Positions 32,013 to 40,319 of a stretch of DNA of 64,000 bases are shown in pieces. How positions within the stretch are numbered: position 1 is the first letter of the stretch; the number at the start of each line of letters is the position of its first letter. Made by a program: the position numbers and the translations under genes. Origin of the DNA: Streptomyces maremycinicus (GTDB taxonomy: Bacteria > Actinomycetota > Actinomycetes > Streptomycetales > Streptomycetaceae); assembly GCF_001184025.1 (NCBI RefSeq), contig NZ_BBYG01000010.1:558001-622000 (forward strand). Direction: 5' to 3'. The notes beneath the pieces are model-generated. The model ran no database searches, was not told the origin of the DNA, and saw nothing but the letters and a program-made list of their open reading frames with translations.

Positions 32013-33158
32013 GTGGAACTCGACGTGGCGGAAGCCCCCCGCCTGACCGAGAGCGCGAGTGCCGTGTTCGCCGTGCTGGCCCGGGCGGGCAGCGCGACCC
32101 GGCCGCAGCTGGCGAGCCTGGCGGGCCTGTCCAAGCCGACGGTGTCCTCCGCCGTCGCCGAACTGGAGAGTGCCCGGTTGGCCGCGCACTCCGGCACCGC
32201 CTCCGGGAGCACCGGGCGCTCGGCGGCCGTGTACGGCCTGGGACCCGCCGCCGGCGCCGTGCTCGCCGTCGACCTCGGCCCCGCCCTCACCCGGGTCCGC
32301 GGCTGCGCCCTCGACGGCACCCCCCTGGCCGAGGCCACCGCCTCGCGCGAGGACGCCGCCGACGCCGTGCGCGAGGCGCTCACCGCGCTGCCCGGCGGGG
32401 TCCCGCTGCGCTCCATCGTGGTCGCCGTCGGTGATGTCGCCGCTCGCGACCTGCGGGGCAGCGGTATGCGTCCCGCGACCGCCAAAGCCGGCCCGGTCTT
32501 CGACGCCATGGCCGTCGCGCTGCCGCCGGGGGTGCCGGTCCACCTGGAGAACAACGTCAACTGCGCCGCGCTCGCGGAGCTGCACGAGGGCGCCGCGGTC
32601 GGCCGGCACACCTTCGGCTATCTGCGGATCGGCGTGGGTATCGGCCTCGGCATCGTCGTCGGCGGCTCGGTGCTGCGCGGCTCGAACGGCGCCGCCGGAG
32701 AGCTCGCCCGGCTGCCCTACCCCTGGGACGACGGCCGTGAGCCGCGCCGGGAGGCCCTGGAGGAGTACATCGGCGCACGGTCCCTGCTGCGCCGTGCCGC
32801 GGCGGCCTGGCAGGCCGCCGACGGACCCTGCCCGCGGACCACCGAGCGGCTCTTCGCACTGGCGGGGGAGGGCCGTGCCCCGGCCCGCGCCGTCGTCGAC
32901 CGCCATGCCGCGGACGTGGGCCGGCTGGCCGCCGCCGTGACCGCCGTGCTGGACCCGGGCCTGATCGTGCTGGGCGGCAGCACGGGCGCGGATCCGCGGC
33001 TCCTGCCCGGTGTGCGGGCCGAGCTGGCACGGCTGAGCTGGCCCACCGAGGTGGTCAGCAGCACCGTCGGGGACACCGGCACCGTCGCCGGTGCCGCGCG
33101 GCTCGCGGTCGCCCGGGGAGTCCAAACCGTGACCGAGGCCGCGCGGGCCAAGGATTGA
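32013..33158 (+). CDS. ROK-family transcriptional regulator
   Basis: A 381-aa sugar-responsive regulator. The GTG at 32013 is preferred because GGGGGA lies 5 nt upstream and it places the winged helix-turn-helix at the N-terminus (RPQLASLAGLSKPTVSSAVAEL). The ROK body begins VLAVDLGPALTRVRG and includes GYLRIGVGIGLGIVVGGSVL and LIVLGGS. The CxCGxxGCxE zinc motif of ROK kinases is absent, and the ATP-site glycines are incomplete, so this is a sensor rather than an enzyme. The frame is open upstream to 31863. It precedes the sugar ABC operon by 280 bp and is its likely local regulator, binding the palindrome at 31834-31857. Confidence 0.88.
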   Translation: MELDVAEAPRLTESASAVFAVLARAGSATRPQLASLAGLSKPTVSSAVAELESARLAAHSGTASGSTGRSAAVYGLGPAAGAVLAVDLGPALTRVRGCALDGTPLAEATASREDAADAVREALTALPGGVPLRSIVVAVGDVAARDLRGSGMRPATAKAGPVFDAMAVALPPGVPVHLENNVNCAALAELHEGAAVGRHTFGYLRIGVGIGLGIVVGGSVLRGSNGAAGELARLPYPWDDGREPRREALEEYIGARSLLRRAAAAWQAADGPCPRTTERLFALAGEGRAPARAVVDRHAADVGRLAAAVTAVLDPGLIVLGGSTGADPRLLPGVRAELARLSWPTEVVSSTVGDTGTVAGAARLAVARGVQTVTEAARAKD

Positions 33159-33190
33159 CGGCCCGCGACTCGGTCTGCCAATGTCCGGAC

Positions 33191-33198
33191 AAGCGCTT
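33191..33198. promoter_or_regulatory. Candidate LacI-type operator before the ABC operon
   Basis: An AAGCGCTT palindrome in the context ACAAGCGCTTTCT, close to the AAAGCGCTTT core used by many LacI-family repressors. It lies 240 bp before the binding-protein gene and 33 bp after the ROK stop. No lacI gene is in the window, so a regulator encoded elsewhere would be needed. Confidence 0.35.
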
Positions 33199-33437
33199 TC
33201 TAAGTCGGTCGGGACGCCGGCTTGGGTTGAGCATCCCGCCTGTACGCGAAGTACGGCAGCCGCACGAGGGCGCGCTTGTGCGACGACGGCCCTCGGGGCC
33301 GGGGATCCCACCCGTCGAGGCGATACGGCCGGGCGAGGCCGACGCCGTCGGAAAGCGAACCCTCCTGCAAAATGCACCCGTGCCGCATCGGTCGGCGCCG
33401 TGCTCCGTCCCCTACGACGAAAAAAAAGGGATCGAAG

Positions 33438-34760
33438 ATGACCACTGTGGGTGTGCGGCGCTCCAGCCGACTCGGCCGCGGCGGCATACGCCGCCTTGTT
33501 CCCCTCGCTGCCGGGGCCGTGGCAGGCGCCCTGCTGCTCTCCGCCTGCGGGTCGGGTTCCGACTCGGGCGGGACCTCCAAGTCGCTGACGTTCTGGATCT
33601 CCACGGTTCCGGGGCAGGACGCGGGCTGGAAGAAGATGGTCGCGCAGTACAAGAAGGAAACCGGCGTCAGCGTCAAGCTCGTCAACATCCCCTACGACGG
33701 CTACACGACGAAGCTGCACAACGCCGCGCAGGCGAACTCCCTGCCCGACGTGGCGGCCGTGCCGGCGCTGGACCCGATCTGGTCGAGCAAGCTGATCGAC
33801 CTCAGCTCCATCGCCAACAACAAGACCAACAAGATCAACGCCAACTTCCTCGCCAAGGACTCGTCCGGGAAGGTGCTGTCCATCCCCTCGGACGTCACCG
33901 CGTCCGGCCTGTTCATCAACAAGACGCTGTTCGAGAAGGCCGGCGTCGCCGTCCCCGCCTCGCCCCAGAACACCTGGACCTGGACCGACTTCATCAAGGC
34001 GGCGGACACGGTGCGGGAGAAGACCGGCGCCAAGTACTCCCTGACCTTCGACCAGTCGCCGTCCCGGCTGCGCGCCATGGTGTACGAGATGGGCGGGCAG
34101 TACGTCCACGCGGACTCCTCCGGCAAGTTCTCGGTGGACGCGGCGACGAAGAAGGCCGTGAACACCTTCGTCGGGTGGAACGACGACAAGACCATGCCTA
34201 AGTCGGTGTGGACCAGCGGCGCCGACCCGTCGGCCATGTTCCAGAGCGGTGACGTCGTCGCCTACTGGTCCGGCGTGTGGCAGGTGCCCGCCTTCGCGGA
34301 GAGCATCAAGAAGTTCGAGTGGGCGAGCGTGCCGACTCCCGCCCAGCCGGTGCAGGCCAGCGATGTCAACAGCGGCGGCATGACGGTCGGCTTCAACAAC
34401 AACGGCGACGCGGCCGCCGCCGCGACGAAGTTCCTGTCCTGGCTGTACGAGCCGGCCCACTACCAGGCGCTGTGCGAGGCGTCCGGGTTCCTGCCGGTCG
34501 AGAGCGGTCTGGACCCGAAGTACCCCTTCACCTCCGAGGCGGCGCAGGCGGCGTTCAAGCTCTACAACGAGTCGATCCCGCTCTACGCCCCGATCTCCGG
34601 CTACTTCAACAGCGCGCAGACCAACTGGGTGCTGAAGGGCAAGAGCCTCACCGAGGACCCGACCAAGACGGAACTCGGCAAGGCGATCAACGGCCAGCAG
34701 TCGGCCGACAAGGCCCTGGAGAACATCGTGGCCGGCTACAACCAGCAGGTCGGCGGCTGA
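33438..34760 (+). CDS. Sugar ABC transporter substrate-binding lipoprotein
   Basis: A 440-aa extracellular solute-binding protein, family 1. The lipoprotein signal is basic (VRRSSRLGRGGIRR) with lipobox LLSAC at Cys37, the lipidation site. The mature part starts KSLTFWISTVPGQDAGWKKM and has the expected two-lobe pattern, including LPDVAAVPALDPIWSS and SGVWQVPAF. It should capture an oligosaccharide outside the membrane and deliver it to the permeases at 34883 and 35791. The ATG at 33438 follows a run of eight A (33420-33427, very unusual here) and AGGG. A 14-bp hairpin follows the gene before the permeases, a common device for keeping binding protein in excess. Confidence 0.92.
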   Translation: MTTVGVRRSSRLGRGGIRRLVPLAAGAVAGALLLSACGSGSDSGGTSKSLTFWISTVPGQDAGWKKMVAQYKKETGVSVKLVNIPYDGYTTKLHNAAQANSLPDVAAVPALDPIWSSKLIDLSSIANNKTNKINANFLAKDSSGKVLSIPSDVTASGLFINKTLFEKAGVAVPASPQNTWTWTDFIKAADTVREKTGAKYSLTFDQSPSRLRAMVYEMGGQYVHADSSGKFSVDAATKKAVNTFVGWNDDKTMPKSVWTSGADPSAMFQSGDVVAYWSGVWQVPAFAESIKKFEWASVPTPAQPVQASDVNSGGMTVGFNNNGDAAAAATKFLSWLYEPAHYQALCEASGFLPVESGLDPKYPFTSEAAQAAFKLYNESIPLYAPISGYFNSAQTNWVLKGKSLTEDPTKTELGKAINGQQSADKALENIVAGYNQQVGG

Positions 34761-34772
34761 TCGCAGGACCGG

Positions 34773-34810
34773 GGGCCGGGCGGCGGGAACGAGACACCGC
34801 CGCCCGGCCC
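34773..34810 (+). terminator. 14-bp hairpin between binding-protein and permease genes (attenuator/mRNA stabiliser)
   Basis: GGGCCGGGCGGCGG (34773-34786) and CCGCCGCCCGGCCC (34797-34810) pair perfectly on a 10-nt loop. Because all operon genes read the same way, it more likely gives partial termination and protects the upstream message than ends the operon. Confidence 0.65.
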
Positions 34811-34882
34811 GGGCGCCCACCCAGTGTCGGGCTCATGGCCTGAGCCCACAGCAATCCCTTCCACCAGCACGGAGTCAGGAAG

Positions 34883-35794
34883 ATGACAAAACGCGCCTCG
34901 GACGTGTCCGCGAGCCCGCCCAGGAGACGCAGCAAGTACACCCTTGCGCCGCTCGTCCTCATCGCGGCCAACGTCGTGCTCTTCTCGCTGTTCTTCGTCT
35001 GGCCTGCGGTGATCGGGCTCGTCTACTCCTTCACGAACTACACGGGCGTGGGGGCGTTCCGGTTCGTCGGCCTGGACAACTACCAGAACCTGTTCGGCGA
35101 CTCCATCTTCTACGACGCGCTGGGCCGGACCCTGCTGTACGCCGTCCTCGTCGTTCCGCTCAACTTCGCGCTCTCGCTGCTCATCGCCAACCTGGTGGTC
35201 AGCAAGCAGGCCAAGGGCGCGACGGTCGCCCGGGTCGTCTTCTTCATCCCCTGGCTCATCTCGCCCATCGTCGTGGGTGTCCTGTGGCGGTGGCTGTTCG
35301 GTGAGAACTTCGGACTGATCAACTACGTCATCGAACAGCTCGGCGGAGACCCGATCGCCTGGCAGTCGAACGCGGACCTGTCGCTGGGCGTGGTCGTGAT
35401 GGCGGGCGCCTGGTGGGGAACGGCCTTCTCGATGCTGCTGTTCATCGCGGCGATCAAGAACGTGCCCACCTCGTACTACGAGGCGGCCTCGCTCGACGGC
35501 GCCGGCCCCTGGCGCCAGTTCGTCAGCATCACCCTGCCGAGCATCGCGCCCACGTCCTTCATCGTCATCCTGCTCAACACGATCAACGCGATGAAGGAAT
35601 ACCCGCTCTTCCTCGCCCTCAACAACGGCGGACCGGGCACGTCGAACAACCTGCTCGTCCAGTACATCTACCAGACCGGCTTCAAAACGGGCCAGATCGG
35701 CTACGCGAGCGCCGCGTCGTTCGTGCTCATGCTCATCCTGATGGCCGTCGCGATCATCCAGCTGATCGTCAACCGGCGGATGGAGAACCGATGA
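34883..35794 (+). CDS. Sugar ABC transporter permease 1 (MalF/UgpA type)
   Basis: A 303-aa integral membrane protein with six predicted helices, starting after a basic N-terminus (RRRSKYTLAPLVLIAANVVLF). The EAA loop that contacts the ATPase is visible as YYEAASLDGAGPWRQF...LP near residues 200-225. It forms a heterodimer with the next gene product. The stop overlaps the start of permease 2 by 4 nt (ATGA), so translation is coupled. The ATG at 34883 follows GGAGTCAGGAAG. No ATP-binding subunit is encoded nearby; Streptomyces commonly power such importers with the shared ATPase MsiK, which is the likely arrangement here. Confidence 0.93.
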   Translation: MTKRASDVSASPPRRRSKYTLAPLVLIAANVVLFSLFFVWPAVIGLVYSFTNYTGVGAFRFVGLDNYQNLFGDSIFYDALGRTLLYAVLVVPLNFALSLLIANLVVSKQAKGATVARVVFFIPWLISPIVVGVLWRWLFGENFGLINYVIEQLGGDPIAWQSNADLSLGVVVMAGAWWGTAFSMLLFIAAIKNVPTSYYEAASLDGAGPWRQFVSITLPSIAPTSFIVILLNTINAMKEYPLFLALNNGGPGTSNNLLVQYIYQTGFKTGQIGYASAASFVLMLILMAVAIIQLIVNRRMENR

Positions 35795-36693
35795 CCACCA
35801 CAGAGGCGCCGCGCAAGATCGACGCCGATTCCGCACGGGCCCTCCCCGGGAAGCGGTCCCGCAGAGCGAGCCGCGGCAGCCTCCGCGGGGCGGTGTCCGC
35901 GACCACCCTGCTGTGGATCCTGGCGGCTCTCTACGGGCTCCCGGTGCTGTGGTTCGTCCTCAGCTCCTTCAAACCGGCCGGCGACCTGTTCTCCCTCCCG
36001 CTGACGGTGCTGCCGCACAACCCCACTTTGTCGGGTTACGAAGCGGCGTGGGACAGCGCCAACTTCTCGCAGTACTTCGTCAACACGGCCCTGGTGTGCG
36101 TCGTCACGACGGTCCTCACGGTGGGGGCCAGCTGCTGCACCGGCTACGCGCTGGCCAAGTACGACAACAAGTGGCTCAAGTTCTTCTTCCTCTGCATCCT
36201 GGCCACCACGATGCTGCCGTCCGAGGTCATGCTCGCCCCGGAGTTCCTGGTCGTCCGCGACCTCGGCCTCTACAACTCGTTCGGCGGCATCATCCTCCCG
36301 GCCGTGCTCACCGCGACCGGATGCTTCATGTTCCGCCAGTTCTTCCTGACGGTCCCCGACGAACTCGTCGAGGCCGCCCGCATCGACGGCGCCCGCGAAC
36401 TGTCGATCTTCCTGCGGATCATGGTGCCGATCTCCCGGCCCATCATGCTGACGCTCGCCATCCTGTCGTTCCAGTGGCGCTGGAACGACTACATCTGGCC
36501 GCTGCTGATGCTCAACGACCCCGACAAGTTCACCGTGCAGATCGGCATCCAGAGCCTCGTCGGTGCGCAGAACATCAACTGGTCGGTGCTGCTCGGCGGA
36601 TCGGTCATCTCCATGATCCCGCTGATCGCCGTCTTCCTGGTGTTCCAGCGGTACGTCATGAGCGCCGACATCAACGCCGGACTGAAGGACTGA
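35791..36693 (+). CDS. Sugar ABC transporter permease 2 (MalG/UgpE type)
   Basis: A 300-aa membrane protein with six helices. The N-terminal cytoplasmic tail (about 40 residues, KRSRRASRGSLRG) precedes LLWILAALYGLPVLWFVLSSF. The EAA loop is ELVEAARIDGARELSIFLRIMVP, close to the MalG consensus. The C-terminus ends RYVMSADINAGLKD, the usual VxGLTAGAVKG-like tail in altered form. The start ATG overlaps the stop of permease 1 by 4 nt. The next gene starts only 2 nt after this stop, so the unknown enzyme at 36696 is firmly part of the same operon. Confidence 0.93.
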   Translation: MTTTEAPRKIDADSARALPGKRSRRASRGSLRGAVSATTLLWILAALYGLPVLWFVLSSFKPAGDLFSLPLTVLPHNPTLSGYEAAWDSANFSQYFVNTALVCVVTTVLTVGASCCTGYALAKYDNKWLKFFFLCILATTMLPSEVMLAPEFLVVRDLGLYNSFGGIILPAVLTATGCFMFRQFFLTVPDELVEAARIDGARELSIFLRIMVPISRPIMLTLAILSFQWRWNDYIWPLLMLNDPDKFTVQIGIQSLVGAQNINWSVLLGGSVISMIPLIAVFLVFQRYVMSADINAGLKD

Positions 36694-36695
36694 CC

Positions 36696-38414
36696 TTGCC
36701 CAGCCCGCTCGACCACGGTTTCGGCCGCGCGGTGGCCCGCGCGGCCGACCGGGCGGCCGTCCCGCTGGCGGCCGTCCCGGACGTGGAACCCGTCGGTGTG
36801 ACCCACCGCGTCCTGGCCCGCCGGGTGAAGACCCTGGTCGCGGCGTACCGTTGCCGGGACTCGGCACTGCACGGCAGCGCGGCCGCCGTCGCCGCCGCGC
36901 TGACCCACCTGCGTGCCCTGCGCGCCGTGCAGACGGCCTCCGGCCTCTTCGCGGGCGGCGACAACGTGCAGTCACCGCCGGACTCCGCCTTCACCGTCAA
37001 CGACGTGTGCGACGCGCACGTCCTCGCCGCCGGCGCGGGACCGGAACTGCGCGAGGTCACGGCCGCGCTCGCCGGGATCGCCCGCGCCGCCGCCGGTCCT
37101 CTCCTGACCGGCGGGGCGCACACCCCGAACCACCGCTGGGAGCTGTGCGCGGCGCTGGCCCGGCTGCACCGGTCGTTCCCGGACGCACGGCTCCTCGACC
37201 GCGTCGGGGAGTGGCTCGCCGAGGGCGTCGACATCGACGCGGAGGGCCTGTACTCGGAACGCAGCGCCGTCTACGCGAGCCATGTGTCCAACCCGTCGCT
37301 GCTGCTGCTGGCCGACGTGCTCGGCCGCGCCGACCTCCAGGACGCCGTCGAACGCCATCTCGCCACGACCCTGGACCTCATCAGGCCGGACCGCACGGTG
37401 GAGACCGTCCACTCGCGACGGCAGGACCAGAACCACCCGTTCCCGCTGGCGCCCTACCTGCCGCACTACCGGCTGCTCGCGATCCGCACCGGCCGGGGCG
37501 ACTTCGCCCGGGCGGCACTGCTGGCGGCCGCCGACGGCATCGAGGACTGCGACCTGCTCGCCCAGACCCTCCTGACCCCGGACCTGTGCCGCCTCCTGCC
37601 GGCCCCGGAGCCGGAGACCCTGCCGCGCGAGCGGTACCTCACCACCGCGCGCCTCGCCCGGCACGCCTCCGCCACCGCGCACACCGTGGTGTACGGCGGC
37701 TCCGACGTGCCGGGGCACCGGCGCGTCCGCTCGGGCCTCGCGTGCAACCCCACCTTCCTGCGCCTGTTCGCCGGCGACGCCGTCCTCGACGCGGTCCGCC
37801 TCTCACGGGGGTTCTTCGACCTCGGCCCGTTCCGCGCCGCCGAGATGCGACGGCTCGCCGCCCACCGATACCGGCTCACCGAGACCGTCACGGCCGCCTA
37901 CTACCAGCCGCTCCCGAAGGAACGCAGACGGGACGACGGCGCCTACCGGCTGGTGGACGAGGGACGCTTCTCGGCCGCGATGGCCTTCCCCGACCGGCCT
38001 CGCGACGAGATCTCCCACACGACCCGCGTCGACGTGGACCTGCGGGACGACGGTGCCGACCTGCGGATCGACATCAGCGGACCACCGGTGCCCTGGGCCC
38101 TCGAACTGACCTTCCGGCCGGGCGGCTCGTTCGAGGGCGCCGTACCGATCGGCGACGGACGCCGGTGCCTGACGACCGGCCCGACGACCTATCGGGTCGG
38201 CTACGACGAGATCCGGGTCGAGGCCCACGTCGAGGCGGGCGAACCCCTGGCCGGTCCGGACCGGAGCGACGTCCTGCGCTACGACCCGGGGCAGGACCAC
38301 ACCGTGGTGGGCGGCACCGACGCCACGACCGGGAACCGCGTCCACCTCGGCGGACTCGGCCCGCACACCCTGACCCTCGCACTGCGCGCCCGCCGGCCCG
38401 CACCCGCCGTGTGA
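36696..38414 (+). CDS. Unrecognised protein of a sugar-import operon, probable glycan-active enzyme
   Basis: A 572-aa cytosolic protein (no signal peptide). The start is TTG at 36696, 5-6 nt after AAGGAC and 2 nt after the permease stop; the frame is open further upstream inside the permease but only as a shadow. Residues about 30-360 are repeated helices suggesting an (alpha/alpha) toroid. Conserved-looking motifs are NVQSPPDSAFTVND, HTPNHRWELCAAL, LYSERSAVYASHVSNPSLLLL, SRRQDQNHPFPLAPYLPHY and VYGGSDVP. The last 170 residues are beta-rich. This layout recalls heparinase II/III-like lyases and some unsaturated-uronyl or glycoside hydrolases. I cannot assign a family. By position it should act on the imported sugar. 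Confidence 0.75.
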   Translation: MPSPLDHGFGRAVARAADRAAVPLAAVPDVEPVGVTHRVLARRVKTLVAAYRCRDSALHGSAAAVAAALTHLRALRAVQTASGLFAGGDNVQSPPDSAFTVNDVCDAHVLAAGAGPELREVTAALAGIARAAAGPLLTGGAHTPNHRWELCAALARLHRSFPDARLLDRVGEWLAEGVDIDAEGLYSERSAVYASHVSNPSLLLLADVLGRADLQDAVERHLATTLDLIRPDRTVETVHSRRQDQNHPFPLAPYLPHYRLLAIRTGRGDFARAALLAAADGIEDCDLLAQTLLTPDLCRLLPAPEPETLPRERYLTTARLARHASATAHTVVYGGSDVPGHRRVRSGLACNPTFLRLFAGDAVLDAVRLSRGFFDLGPFRAAEMRRLAAHRYRLTETVTAAYYQPLPKERRRDDGAYRLVDEGRFSAAMAFPDRPRDEISHTTRVDVDLRDDGADLRIDISGPPVPWALELTFRPGGSFEGAVPIGDGRRCLTTGPTTYRVGYDEIRVEAHVEAGEPLAGPDRSDVLRYDPGQDHTVVGGTDATTGNRVHLGGLGPHTLTLALRARRPAPAV

Positions 38415-38462
38415 CTCCGACACCCACGCCATGGCCATCTCCGGCATGAAGGGCTGATCCCC

Positions 38463-40319
38463 GTGCACCTCCCGTCCCCTCCCGTGTACCTCCTCCACCA
38501 GCGCGGCCCGCTGCACGACCTGCCCGACACCCCGCAGGCGTACGACGCCGTCCTCGCCGACGTCAGCGAGCAGGCGCTGCGCCGCCTGACCCCGCAGGGC
38601 AGCCTGGAGCACCCCGACTGTGTCGACGACATCGGCGACACCTCGCTCGGCATCACCTCCCTGCTGGCCCTGGCCTGGCGGCGCACCGAGGACCCGCGGC
38701 TGCCGGAGGCGGTACGCCGCAGCCTCGCCTTCCACCTGCGCGAGCGGGTCTACCGGGACGACAACCCGGGCTACCCGAACCTTCGGGTGCGCGAATCCGG
38801 ACTCCCCTACGCGCGCTACACCCTGGCACCCGGCGCGCACCCCGTCGGCGACTGGCCGAGCACGGTCTGGGCGCTGCTCCAGGCCGTGAACGTCCTCGAC
38901 CTGGCCGACGGCCCGGTGCCGGACGACCAGCGCGCCGAACTCCTCGACGTGGCACGCGGCTACTGGAGCTGGCTGACCGAGGCGACCTTCTTCAACCCCC
39001 AGGAGGCCGGCAACCAGGCGATCGGCTGCGTGGTCGGCGGCCTGATGCTGGCCCGCCACCTCCCGCCGGAGGAGGGCGAGCCGGTCCGCGCCCGGGCCCT
39101 CGCGCTGTACCGCGACGAGATCCGCGCCCACCGGGTCCGCGACCGGGGCGCCCTGCTGCCCCCCGAGCACGGCGGCGCCTACGACAACAACTACGGCCCG
39201 ATCTCCCTCTCCTTCCTCGCCCAGGCCCACCGGATCAGCGGCGAGGAGGTCTTCGCCGAGGACGGGGAGGCGCTCGCCCGCTACCTCGACGCCCGGCTCA
39301 CCGTCGGCGGCTTCGACAACGGCGGCCCCCGCTACAGCGAGCAGCACTCCGCCTTCGAGTCCGTACTGGGCCTGCGCTACTTCGGCGCCCGGATCGGCGC
39401 CGACCTGGGCCGCTACCGGGGCGACAGCCGCTGGGCCCGGCACGCCGTCAAGGCGGACGGCGGCGTCGACGGCCACTTCGCGTGGATGCTGGTCTGGCAG
39501 ATCCAGGACGCCACCCGCTGGCACCGCGAGCCGTCCACCGGCTCCGCACGGCACCAGCTGCGCTCCGGCACGGTCTCGGTGGCCTTCGACGACCGGATGA
39601 CCCCGGCGGTCGTCGAGGCGGCCGGGACCTACTACCTGCCCGCCGCCGTCGACCGCCAGCACGGCTTCGGCCCCGTCACCGACGGCTTCCTGCTGTGCCG
39701 GCCGATGGGCGAGGTCCGGGTCCGCGACGCCCGGGCCGGGGGCCTGACGGCCAAGCTGGTCACCAAGCCGGTCGTCGGCCGCGACCACGTCCTGCGCAGC
39801 GTGCGCTCCCTGTACGTCACCGACGGCACCGTCCTGTGGACGACGGTCGCCGTGGAGCGCCTCGACGGCACGCCGTACCTGCTGGCCGGCCTGCCGTACG
39901 CCGAGGACGACGGCGACCGGGTCCGGCGCACCGCGCACGGCGCCGTCTCCTCGCCGGGCGGCCTGCGCCTCACGCACCCCGAGGCCGAGGGCGCCGAGCA
40001 CTTCGACGCGCGCGCCGGACTCACCCAGCAGGAGGCCGCCTTCGCGCTCGCCGCCGATCCGCGCGGCTACGGCAACCCCGACGAGGGCTGGCGCCACCTG
40101 GTCAGCTCGACGGCCCTGGAGGCGGGACCGCTCCCGGACGCGCCGGACGACCTGCACGTGTTCGCGGTGTGCCACGGCACCGAGGAGCCGCTGAGCGTCG
40201 CGGTCGAGTGGGCCGCGGAGGGCCTGACCGTGCGGACGGACGCCTTCACCGCCGTCCTCGGCCCGGACGACGAGCACGCCGAGCCGACGCTGACGCTGCG
40301 CGCCGCCGTCAGGGGCTGA
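38463..40319 (+). CDS. Second unrecognised operon protein, probable (alpha/alpha)-toroid glycan enzyme
   Basis: A 618-aa cytosolic protein. The GTG at 38463 has AAGGG 9 nt upstream and begins 48 nt after the previous stop. Residues about 20-340 are helical with aromatic and acidic motifs: DCVDDIGDTSLGITSLLALAW, TFFNPQEAGNQAIGCVVGGL, GGAYDNNYGPISLSFLA and GGPRYSEQHSAFESVLGL. The second half (about 350-618) is beta-sandwich-like with SGTVSVAFDDRM and DGTVLWTTVAVERL. The toroid plus beta-sandwich order is that of heparinase-like lyases and related hydrolases. I know no matching named family. It ends 11 nt inside the convergent DUF6461-like gene. Confidence 0.75.
   Translation: MHLPSPPVYLLHQRGPLHDLPDTPQAYDAVLADVSEQALRRLTPQGSLEHPDCVDDIGDTSLGITSLLALAWRRTEDPRLPEAVRRSLAFHLRERVYRDDNPGYPNLRVRESGLPYARYTLAPGAHPVGDWPSTVWALLQAVNVLDLADGPVPDDQRAELLDVARGYWSWLTEATFFNPQEAGNQAIGCVVGGLMLARHLPPEEGEPVRARALALYRDEIRAHRVRDRGALLPPEHGGAYDNNYGPISLSFLAQAHRISGEEVFAEDGEALARYLDARLTVGGFDNGGPRYSEQHSAFESVLGLRYFGARIGADLGRYRGDSRWARHAVKADGGVDGHFAWMLVWQIQDATRWHREPSTGSARHQLRSGTVSVAFDDRMTPAVVEAAGTYYLPAAVDRQHGFGPVTDGFLLCRPMGEVRVRDARAGGLTAKLVTKPVVGRDHVLRSVRSLYVTDGTVLWTTVAVERLDGTPYLLAGLPYAEDDGDRVRRTAHGAVSSPGGLRLTHPEAEGAEHFDARAGLTQQEAAFALAADPRGYGNPDEGWRHLVSSTALEAGPLPDAPDDLHVFAVCHGTEEPLSVAVEWAAEGLTVRTDAFTAVLGPDDEHAEPTLTLRAAVRG

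Noticed and set aside
32013..33158. ROK glucokinase
   Set aside because: It has an N-terminal helix-turn-helix and lacks the CxCGxxGCxE zinc motif, so it is a regulator.
31779..34820. A 1013-codon open frame on the minus strand
   Set aside because: Antisense to the ROK and solute-binding protein genes, both of which are clear. No motif and no ribosome site.
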